This document shows positions 6,911 through 13,233 of a stretch of DNA of 17,342 bases, piece by piece (position 1 is the stretch's first letter; every line of letters begins with the position of its first letter). The notes beneath the pieces are model-generated. The model was not told where the DNA came from and searched no databases. It saw only the letters and a list, made by a program, of their open reading frames with translations. Origin of the DNA: Veillonellaceae bacterium SB90 (lineage in GTDB: Bacteria > Bacillota > Negativicutes > Selenomonadales > Selenomonadaceae); contig CABJCJ010000039.1 in assembly GCA_902364065.1 (NCBI GenBank), forward strand, positions 1 through 17,342. Reading direction: 5' to 3'. Both the position numbers and the translations under genes were made by a program.

Positions 6911-6939
6911 TTGATAAATTTTGTCATATCTAGTAAAAT
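6911..6939 (+). promoter_or_regulatory. Promoter of the deoR-sulfatase operon
   Basis: TTGATA (6911-6916) and TAAAAT (6934-6939) are separated by 17 bases in an AT-rich stretch about 50 bases before the start codon. No hairpin terminator for the preceding ClC gene was found in 6836-6910. Confidence 0.75.
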
Positions 6940-6991
6940 AATCGTACAATAAGATGAAACAATAAAACTGGTGCTTATAGGAGTGGTAAGT

Positions 6992-7759
6992 ATGTTTTTG
7001 GAAGAACGTCAGGATATTATTTTGAGCATGCTGGCTCGTGACGGCAAGGTCCGTGTGCGCGACCTCAGCGAGAAGTTCAAGGTCACCGAGGACTGCATCC
7101 GCAAGGATCTCGGTGCACTCGAAAAGAAGGGCAAGCTCAAGCGCACGTACGGCGGCGCTGTACGCATCCGTGAGAACAGCCATATGGTCGAGGTAAGCAA
7201 GCATCGCAATACGGATGTCGAGGCGAAGCAGCGCATCGCACAGGCAGCGGTCAAGCTGATCCATGAGAAGGATATGGTCTTCCTCGATATCTCGACGAGC
7301 AATCTGGCCATCGCGGAACTCCTCGTCAAGATGGAGCTTGAGGTCACGGTCGTCACGAACATGATCGACATTCTCGTCGTGCTCGCGCGCAATCCGAAGA
7401 TCCGCGTGGTCTTTGCCGGCGGCAAGATCAACAAGAGCCGCGATGGCTTCTGGGGCGGCATGACGCTCGATTTCATCTCGCGCCTCAAGCCGGATATCGC
7501 CTTTGTCGGCGCTGTCGGTGTCGATGTCAAGGAGAACAGCGTCTCGACATATGATATTGACGATGGCATCAACAAGGCTGCCATCATCCGCCACAGCAAG
7601 AAGGCGTATGTCGTTGCCGAGGCCCGCAAGCTCAGCACGGACGGCAACTACAATTACACGACGCTCGATACGCTGTCCGGCCTCATCACCGATTCGGAAC
7701 CGGCTCAGGATATCCGTGAGGCGGCTGATTCCTACGGGGTGGAGATCATCCTGCCATGA
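6992..7759 (+). CDS. DeoR-family transcriptional regulator
   Basis: A 255-residue regulator. An N-terminal DeoR winged helix-turn-helix (about 3-57) ends with the signature TEDCIRKDLGALEKKGKLKRTYGGA. A DeoR C-terminal sensor domain (about 75-235) includes FLDISTSNLAIAELL, the glycine-rich VFAGGKINKSRDGFWG and PDIAFVGAVGVD. Such domains usually bind a phosphorylated sugar. Near the end, where many members have a D-x-S/T-K motif, this one reads VVAEARKLS. ATG 6992 was chosen because AGGAG (6979-6983) precedes it; an in-frame GTG at 6971 lacks one. Its stop overlaps the next gene's start (ATGA), so the two are translationally coupled and the regulator may respond to a glycerol-phosphate-type metabolite (inference). 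Confidence 0.92.
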   Translation: MFLEERQDIILSMLARDGKVRVRDLSEKFKVTEDCIRKDLGALEKKGKLKRTYGGAVRIRENSHMVEVSKHRNTDVEAKQRIAQAAVKLIHEKDMVFLDISTSNLAIAELLVKMELEVTVVTNMIDILVVLARNPKIRVVFAGGKINKSRDGFWGGMTLDFISRLKPDIAFVGAVGVDVKENSVSTYDIDDGINKAAIIRHSKKAYVVAEARKLSTDGNYNYTTLDTLSGLITDSEPAQDIREAADSYGVEIILP

Positions 7760-9777
7760 GTTTGCGTTTTCCCAATCGGTTGAGCTGGCACAATCTATAT
7801 AGGGGAATCCTGAAAGGACTGAAGGTATATGCTTTTTACCTGGCAGTCCTTTCCGTTTTCCGGCTCCTTTTCCTGTTTGTGCTGCGTTCTTATATGGGCA
7901 CGGGAACCGCGGCGCCTGATATTGAACTGGCACTCTGGCGCGGCTTCCGCCTGAGCATGCAGACGGCCGGCTGCCTTGCACTCGTGAGCTTTGTGCCGGG
8001 CTTCTTGCTGCGGTTCGTGTACCCGCGCTGGGAGAACCGCGTCGTCCTCGGCATCAATGCCGTGCTGCTCGCATTGCTCTCCATCCTCTATGTGGCGAGT
8101 TTCCCGTTTTACCGTCAGTTCCATGCGAACTTCAATCAGATGATCTTCACAGGAGCCAATGACGATCTCTACGCGCTCTTCATTACGATGGTGCAGCAGT
8201 ATGCGCTGCCCGTGCGGCTGGCGGGAGCACTGCTGCTCGCATGGGTGCTCTGGCGCGGCCTCAAGGCACTGCTCGCCTGCTGCCGGCTGGAAGACTTCGT
8301 GGAAGCGATGGTATGGCCGCGCTGGGCGCGTTATCTCGGCCGCCTGGCCTTCCTCTATGTGACATATCTGGCTGTTCTGCTCGGCATCTTTGGCGGCAGT
8401 CTCGGCTGGCAGACGGCTGTAGACTGGGAGAATGCCGGCGTCACCAAGGATGATTTCCTCAACGAAGCCATCCTCGACAACCCGCAGGCGCTTTACCGCG
8501 CCTACAATCTCAACAGCCGCATGCTGGCCTGCAACGGGCTCGATTTCACGACGGATGACATCCGCACGCTGGCAGCCTGGCTCTCGCACCGTCAGCCCGA
8601 TACGGATGATCTCGATGCCTATCTGCAGAAGTCTGCACAGGGACCGGCGGCCGATAAGCCGAAACAGGTCTTTGTCATTCTTTCCGAAAGCTTTGCGAAC
8701 TGGCCTCTGCTGGACAAATACCAGGGCATCCCGATTTCGCACGGCATGCGCAGCCTGATAGCCGAGGATGATACGGATTACTGCCCGACCTTTTTGCCGA
8801 ACGGGGCCAGTACGGTTTCGGCCGTCACTGGCGTCGTGACCGGCTTTGCCGATGCCAATCTCTATCTGACGACGATGCCGGAGGCCTTTGCGGCCCCGTA
8901 TCCGACGGCCAGTGCGCCGCAGATGCAGAAGCTCGGCTATACGACAAATTTCTGGTATGCGGGACCGGCCACCTGGGAGCGCATCGGTGCGTTCACGCAG
9001 GCGCAGGGCTTTGAGCATTTCTACAGCCGCGGCGATTTCGGCGATGTGCCAGGCAGTGTCTGGGGCTGCGAGGACGAGGTCCTCTATGAGAAGGTGCTTG
9101 AGGGCCTGGACCCGGAGCAGCCGAGCTTCAATGTCCTGCTCAATGCCTCGAATCATTCGCCGTACGATCTGGATCTTGAGGCCAAGGGCTTCGATAAGGA
9201 GGCCGTGCGCGCCGCACTGCCGCCGGAGCATCAGCAGGACGAGGAGCTCCTGAAGGAACTCGGTCATTACTGGTATGCCGACCGCGAGCTCGCAAAGTTT
9301 GTCAGGGCTGTCAAGGAAAAATGCCCCGACAGCCTCATCGTCATCGTCGGCGATCACGGCGACCGCTATAACCTCGATAAGACGCCGACGACGTACGAGC
9401 GCTATGGCATCCCGTTCATCATCACGGGCAAGGGCATCCATAAGGGCACGCTGCTGCCGGATGCCGCCGGCAGCCAGATCGACATCATGCCGACAATCTT
9501 TGAGCTCATCGCGCCCAAGGGCTTCTCCTATATGTCGCTGGGCTCCAGCCTGACACGCACGAACCGTCAGGGCGTGAATTACGGCTTCTGGATCACGCGC
9601 ACGGCCATCGGCAAGGCGGACACGGTTCCGCTGGTCCCTGAGCCGGTGTCGGAGGGAGAAGAGCCGGTCATCGATGAGGATGCGATGCAGAATTACATCA
9701 ATGCCATCCGGAGCATTTCGTGGTGGCGGGCGAAGTACGGCCCCATCCTCGATGCGAGCAGGCTCGAGGACCGCTGA
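7756..9777 (+). CDS. LTA-synthase-like sulfatase (phosphoglycerol transferase family)
   Basis: A 673-residue membrane enzyme with about five N-terminal membrane helices (to about residue 215), then an extracytoplasmic alkaline-phosphatase/sulfatase domain (about 300-600). Expected metal and catalytic positions are present: E311 (L-S-E-S-F), a nucleophile candidate T353 in NGASTVSAVTG, H467 in NASNHSPY, and D533/H534 in VGDHGD. These correspond to the Glu, Thr and Asp-His set of LtaS. LtaS polymerises glycerol phosphate in monoderms, while diderm relatives add phosphoglycerol to glucans or glycolipids. In a diderm Firmicute the acceptor is uncertain. The acidic C-terminal tail (about 625-645) is unusual. 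It overlaps deoR by four bases. Confidence 0.88.
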   Translation: MSLRFPNRLSWHNLYRGILKGLKVYAFYLAVLSVFRLLFLFVLRSYMGTGTAAPDIELALWRGFRLSMQTAGCLALVSFVPGFLLRFVYPRWENRVVLGINAVLLALLSILYVASFPFYRQFHANFNQMIFTGANDDLYALFITMVQQYALPVRLAGALLLAWVLWRGLKALLACCRLEDFVEAMVWPRWARYLGRLAFLYVTYLAVLLGIFGGSLGWQTAVDWENAGVTKDDFLNEAILDNPQALYRAYNLNSRMLACNGLDFTTDDIRTLAAWLSHRQPDTDDLDAYLQKSAQGPAADKPKQVFVILSESFANWPLLDKYQGIPISHGMRSLIAEDDTDYCPTFLPNGASTVSAVTGVVTGFADANLYLTTMPEAFAAPYPTASAPQMQKLGYTTNFWYAGPATWERIGAFTQAQGFEHFYSRGDFGDVPGSVWGCEDEVLYEKVLEGLDPEQPSFNVLLNASNHSPYDLDLEAKGFDKEAVRAALPPEHQQDEELLKELGHYWYADRELAKFVRAVKEKCPDSLIVIVGDHGDRYNLDKTPTTYERYGIPFIITGKGIHKGTLLPDAAGSQIDIMPTIFELIAPKGFSYMSLGSSLTRTNRQGVNYGFWITRTAIGKADTVPLVPEPVSEGEEPVIDEDAMQNYINAIRSISWWRAKYGPILDASRLEDR

Positions 9778-9806
9778 GCCTGTGTGAAGATAAGAAGGAT
9801 GAATTT

Positions 9807-10715
9807 ATGATAAGCATTACGAAATGCGAGCTTTGCCCGCGTCGCTGCGGTGTGGAACGCACAAAACAGGCTGGTTTCTGCGGTGCGGGCAGCAGGGCGC
9901 GCGTGGCCCTGGTTTCTCTGCATAAATGGGAGGAGCCGTGCCTGACGGGCTCGGACGGGCGCGGCGCCGGTACGGTGTTTTTTTCATACTGCAACCTGCG
10001 CTGCTGCTTCTGCCAGAATCATGAGATCTCTCATGAGGGGCGGGGCATCGAGGTTACGGATGAGCGGCTGGCGGAAATTTTTCTCGAGCAGCAGGCACGC
10101 GGCGCCGCGACGCTCGATCTCGTGACGCCCACGCATTATGTGCCCGAGATCCTGCACGCGCTTGAGCTGGCACGGGCAAAAGGCTTTCATCTGCCCGTCG
10201 TCTATAATTCCGGTGCCTATGAGACGCAGGAGACGATTGAGGCCCTGCACGGCCAGGTCGATGTTTTTCTGCCGGATCTCAAGTATGCCGATGAGGCGAG
10301 TGCGCGCGAGTATTCCCTGGCGCCCGATTACTTTGCCGTTGCCACGCAGGCCATTGCGGCAATGTATGAGCAGGTCGGCCCCCTGCAGTTCGCTGCTGAC
10401 GGACAGCTCAAGCGGGGCGTCATCATCCGTCATCTTGTGCTGCCGGGGCATCGCCATGAGAGCATGCGCGTGCTCGATTGGATCCATGAGACGTTTGGTG
10501 ACAAGGTGCAGATCTCGCTGATGAATCAGTATACGCCGATGTACCGGGCGGCGGAGCATAAGGGCATGGGACGCCGCTTGACGACGTTTGAATATCAGTC
10601 CGTCGTTGACCATGCGCTGGAACTCGGCATTACGCACTGCTACGTGCAGCAGGGCCGGACGGCCGATACGAAGTTTGTGCCGCATTTCGACGGCAGCGGA
10701 GTGCGGGCGGAATAG
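9807..10715 (+). CDS. PflX-like radical SAM protein
   Basis: A 302-residue protein of the COG1313 family, often labelled putative pyruvate-formate-lyase-activating enzyme. The N-terminal cysteine cluster C7-x2-C10-x3-C14 with C25 (CELCPRRCGV ... GFCG) is typical of this family. The radical SAM motif C62-x3-C66-x2-C69 (SYCNLRCCFCQNHEIS) should bind the catalytic 4Fe-4S cluster. Conserved later segments are LVTPTHYVPEIL, VYNSGAYE, VFLPDLKYAD and IRHLVLPGH. The family reductively cleaves S-adenosylmethionine, but the substrate is not established and it is distinct from PflA. The ATG at 9807 follows AAGGA (9795-9799). It starts 29 bases after the sulfatase and may be cotranscribed with it. Confidence 0.88.
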   Translation: MISITKCELCPRRCGVERTKQAGFCGAGSRARVALVSLHKWEEPCLTGSDGRGAGTVFFSYCNLRCCFCQNHEISHEGRGIEVTDERLAEIFLEQQARGAATLDLVTPTHYVPEILHALELARAKGFHLPVVYNSGAYETQETIEALHGQVDVFLPDLKYADEASAREYSLAPDYFAVATQAIAAMYEQVGPLQFAADGQLKRGVIIRHLVLPGHRHESMRVLDWIHETFGDKVQISLMNQYTPMYRAAEHKGMGRRLTTFEYQSVVDHALELGITHCYVQQGRTADTKFVPHFDGSGVRAE

Positions 10716-11000
10716 ATGGTGTGCAGAAAAGGCGCTGCGGCGTGTATTCTGGCTTCGTCGTTCCGTTAAATGTGACCCAGGTTTCTTTACGGATAGAAGG
10801 GAGTTCGCCGCCTGCCGCGGCGTTCTGACATCGGGGCCTGTCGATTCCTGGGGTGTTGGGGCCCAGCCCTGCGGGCAATCACTGTGCTCCTGCAGGCTGA
10901 ATTAAAAGGGAAAAAATGCATTTAGCAGGATGACGCCGTGGAGCGTTGCACGGGCACCACCTCCTTGCCTGCGATTTGTGCTGGGATATTGTTCCTACGA
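10716..11000 (+). other. GC-rich structured intergenic stretch, identity unknown
   Basis: These 285 bases hold no recognisable gene but much secondary structure. GCGGCG at 10737-10742 and at 10817-10822 can each pair with the single CGCCGC at 10806-10811, so two folds compete. TCCGT/ACGGA arms flank 10760-10795. CTGGG/CCCAG arms lie at about 10850-10866, and CAGCC(C)TGC pairs with GCAGGCTG around 10865-10900. A 35-codon frame starts at GTG 10721 and ends at TGA 10828 (C-terminus SSPPAAAF) without a clear ribosome binding site. I looked for 6S RNA, SRP RNA, tmRNA, RNase P and cobalamin or ZTP riboswitch landmarks and found none. Confidence 0.4.
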
Positions 11001-11048
11001 AAAAGAAGCTATGACAAAATGAGGATTTACTCTGTCATAGCTTCTTTT
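11001..11048. terminator. Bidirectional terminator after the EptA-like gene
   Basis: AAAAGAAGCTATGACA (11001-11016) pairs perfectly with TGTCATAGCTTCTTTT (11033-11048) over 16 bp around a 16-base loop. Its A-rich left arm supplies a U-run for the reverse gene, and the right arm supplies a shorter one for forward transcripts. It lies 8 bases beyond the reverse gene's stop codon. Confidence 0.9.
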
Positions 11049-11055
11049 GTTGTCC

Positions 11056-12885
11056 TTACTGTTCCGGATTGCCGTTCGGGTCGGTTGTCAGCGGGTACTG
11101 GCCGAGCATGGTGGTCAGGGTGTCCCGTGTGAAGCGGTAGGTATTGCTCGTGAAGTCCTGGCCGGGGTCGTAACGCTCTGAGGGGGCGTTCAGAAGGCCG
11201 CAGATGGTGTCGTAGAGCATGTCGTTGGTAAAGTAGCGGTCACGGTGTGCGCGCATGGCATTGGCACGGCGCGGCAGGACGCTCTGGTAATCCGGCGACA
11301 TGTAGATCCACATCGGGATGCGGACCATATCGAAGCTGAAGACGTCCGGATTGTGCGAAATCGTCAGGTTTTCTCCGTGGTCGGAGAAGTAGACCATGGC
11401 CTTGAGGTTGAGGTTTTTCTGCGCGTAGTCGAAAACCTGTGAGAGGATGTAATCCGTATAGAGAATGCTGTTGGCGTAGGATGCCGCGGAGGTCATGCTG
11501 GACGAGCCGTCGTCGGCCTGGAAGGTGTTGAAGGTTTCCGGATAACGGTTATTGTAATAGATGTGGCTGCCCATGATGTGCAGGACGATGAAGTTGTTCT
11601 TGGTCGGATCGACCTGTGCGAGATACGGCAGCAGGGTTTCATCGTATTTATCTGAGAAGTTGTAGGAGTCATCCGTCCATTCCGCATGGTCGGCCGTCTT
11701 GGCGACGAGCGTGATGGCACTGTCGTACTGGCCGTAGCGGCCCTGGTTGCTGAACCAGTAGGTCTCGTAGCCGGATTTCTTGGCGACGTCGAGGATCGAG
11801 GCGGATTCGAAGAATTCCTTGTCGTTGTACTGGCTCTGTTCCGTCAGGGCGCGCTGCAGGGTCGGGACGGTCTGCGTCCAGGAAGAGTAGGCATTCCGGA
11901 AGAAGACGAAGTTCGGGTCTGCGGCCTTCTGGCTCTGCCAGGGCGTATCGTCGTATTCGTAGTCATTTGTGTAGACCTTCATGTAATTGCGCGAGGCCGA
12001 TTCGCCGATGACGACGATGACGGTGCCGGGGGCCTTGGCGGCCAGCGTCTGCGTGCCCTCGATATGCATGCTGTTCAGGCGCTCGTCATGGCCGATGCTG
12101 TACGTCTGGGTCTGCGTCACGTAGCTGTCGACATCCTTCCAGAGATCCGCAATCGAGGTCTGCGGCAGGTACCAGTAAAGGGAGCCGAGCATCGATACCG
12201 TCAGGAGTGCGATGGCACCCATGCGGCCGGCCGTCGTATCCTCAGCCAGCAGACGGCGCGCAAAGGCCATGTGGCCGCGCCAGCAGGCGTAGAGGAAGAG
12301 GGCGAGACAGAGGATGATGATGGAGGCCGGCAGGATGCCGACGTTCGATTCGATGAAATCGATACTCTCGCGCCAGTTCGTCAGGTAGAGTGCCATCAGG
12401 GAAGCCGGCGACAGGCAGTGCCAGACAATGCAGTAGTAGGCAAACTGGATGAAGGGGATGACGATGCCGATGAGGTTCAGGAGTGCCATGAAGGCGGCGA
12501 CAATCTTCTCGTGACCCAGGCGGAACAGAGCGGCCTCCAGCGCCGTCAGCAGGATGAATTCCGATGTGCCGACGATGAAGTCGAAACAGATCTTGGACAT
12601 GTACCAGTCCTGGCTGTACGTCCAGGTGTAGAGCAGCGGAAAGGCTGCACACCAGAGCAGGCCCGTGAAGAGATTCGGCAGCGTTGCCCAGGAAAAAAGC
12701 GGCACGCGCGTGCCGTATTGGATCAGCACGAGTGCCAGCATGACGGGAACGAAGATCGGTATGAAGTAATCCGCTCCCATATCCTGGCCGATGTCAATGT
12801 AAAAAGCGATCAGGCAGATGTAGTAGATGCCCGCGGCCGTCAGCCAGCGGATCAGACGATCCTGCCTTTCCGTAGAGTCTAGCAT
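11056..12885 (-). CDS. EptA/CptA-like phosphoethanolamine transferase
   Basis: A 609-residue membrane enzyme. About five membrane helices in residues 12-240 are followed by an extracytoplasmic sulfatase-fold domain from about 285. Hallmarks are VIVVIGESASRNYMKVY with metal ligand E295, a nucleophile candidate T337/T339 in WTQTVPTLQRALT, H440 in MGSHIYY, and S-D-H-G-E at 501-505 with D502/H503. The family moves phosphoethanolamine from phosphatidylethanolamine to lipid A or core sugars, which fits a diderm with lipopolysaccharide. The acceptor is not predictable. The start at 12885 has GAGGGAAG just upstream. It is a single-gene unit and the second alkaline-phosphatase-fold envelope enzyme in the window. 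Confidence 0.9.
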   Translation of the reverse strand: MLDSTERQDRLIRWLTAAGIYYICLIAFYIDIGQDMGADYFIPIFVPVMLALVLIQYGTRVPLFSWATLPNLFTGLLWCAAFPLLYTWTYSQDWYMSKICFDFIVGTSEFILLTALEAALFRLGHEKIVAAFMALLNLIGIVIPFIQFAYYCIVWHCLSPASLMALYLTNWRESIDFIESNVGILPASIIILCLALFLYACWRGHMAFARRLLAEDTTAGRMGAIALLTVSMLGSLYWYLPQTSIADLWKDVDSYVTQTQTYSIGHDERLNSMHIEGTQTLAAKAPGTVIVVIGESASRNYMKVYTNDYEYDDTPWQSQKAADPNFVFFRNAYSSWTQTVPTLQRALTEQSQYNDKEFFESASILDVAKKSGYETYWFSNQGRYGQYDSAITLVAKTADHAEWTDDSYNFSDKYDETLLPYLAQVDPTKNNFIVLHIMGSHIYYNNRYPETFNTFQADDGSSSMTSAASYANSILYTDYILSQVFDYAQKNLNLKAMVYFSDHGENLTISHNPDVFSFDMVRIPMWIYMSPDYQSVLPRRANAMRAHRDRYFTNDMLYDTICGLLNAPSERYDPGQDFTSNTYRFTRDTLTTMLGQYPLTTDPNGNPEQ

Positions 12886-12910
12886 GTTGTTCTTCCCTCG
12901 GTTCTGAAAA

Positions 12911-12942
12911 AATATCCATTAAATGATAGAATATCCGCTAAA
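12911..12942 (-). repeat. 13-bp direct repeat in the leader of the EptA-like gene
   Basis: AATATCCATTAAA (12911-12923) recurs as AATATCCGCTAAA (12930-12942) with two mismatches and a 19-base period. On the coding strand the units read TTTAGCGGATATT then TTTAATGGATATT. Such spaced direct repeats can be response-regulator sites. They lie downstream of the best promoter, so they could also belong to a second, weaker start. Confidence 0.45.
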
Positions 12943-12995
12943 AGTGATTGGCGGCCTCATCTCGTGCCGCAAAATGGAAATAAAAATCCCGTCTT

Positions 12996-13024
12996 ATTTT
13001 ACTTGATATCCTGTCTTTCGTCAA
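12996..13024 (-). promoter_or_regulatory. Promoter of the EptA-like gene
   Basis: On the reverse strand TTGACG (13024-13019) and TAAAAT (13001-12996) are 17 bases apart. The predicted start near 12989 gives a leader of about 104 bases. In it GCGGC (12966-12970 on the coding strand) and GCCGC (12951-12955) can form a hairpin before the direct repeats. Confidence 0.75.
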
Positions 13025-13111
13025 TTTGCCGGAGGTTAGAAGAAAACGGGCAGGAGCGCTTGAAAGGCGGCCATAATGGAGTATCTCTGTCCGTTAGGAG
13101 AATTTTTCCGA

Positions 13112-13140
13112 TTGCCAGATGCGGGCATCTCTGCTACAAT
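13112..13140 (+). promoter_or_regulatory. Promoter of nrdD
   Basis: TTGCCA (13112-13117) and TACAAT (13135-13140) have a 17-base spacer, and TGC before the -10 makes it extended. The predicted start near 13147 lies between two NrdR-like boxes, giving a leader of about 87 bases. Confidence 0.85.
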
Positions 13141-13180
13141 ATATACCTGTCACAATGAATCAAAACACAATATGTAGGGG
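13134..13180 (+). promoter_or_regulatory. Tandem NrdR-like boxes at the nrdD promoter
   Basis: The second box, ACACAATATGTAGGGG (13165-13180), matches the usual NrdR consensus acaCwAtATaTwGtgt at 13 of 16 positions. The first, CTACAATATATACCTG (13134-13149), matches the central ten but not the right arm. They are 15 bases apart (31 centre to centre, three helical turns), which is the typical NrdR arrangement. Box one covers the -10, so binding should block initiation when the ATP-cone repressor senses high dATP. Confidence 0.7.
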
Positions 13181-13189
13181 AGGCGGGGT

Positions 13190-13224
13190 GACGCTGCACA
13201 AGATGAGCGATATGGTGCGGCGTC
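13190..13224 (+). promoter_or_regulatory. nrdD leader hairpin between Shine-Dalgarno and start codon
   Basis: GACGCTGCAC (13190-13199) pairs with GTGCGGCGTC (13215-13224) over ten positions including one T-G wobble, with a 15-base loop. The only strong ribosome binding site, GGGGAGG (13177-13183), lies on the far side of the hairpin from the nrdD ATG at 13234. Folding would shorten the effective distance to about 15 bases. Alternatively that site serves a 31-codon overlapping frame starting with GTG at 13188. Confidence 0.55.
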
Positions 13225-13233
13225 TGATGAACT

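Noticed and set aside
9807..10715. Genuine pyruvate formate-lyase activase (PflA) or the missing NrdG activase
   Set aside because: The N-terminal cysteine cluster and the CNLRCCFC arrangement fit the COG1313 PflX family. NrdG and PflA have different N-termini and lengths, and no PFL gene is nearby.
10716..11000. 6S RNA, SRP RNA, tmRNA, RNase P RNA or a cobalamin/ZTP riboswitch in the gene-free stretch
   Set aside because: CACTGTG and CCGCCTG fragments suggested riboswitches, but the other obligatory motifs of each class are absent on both strands.
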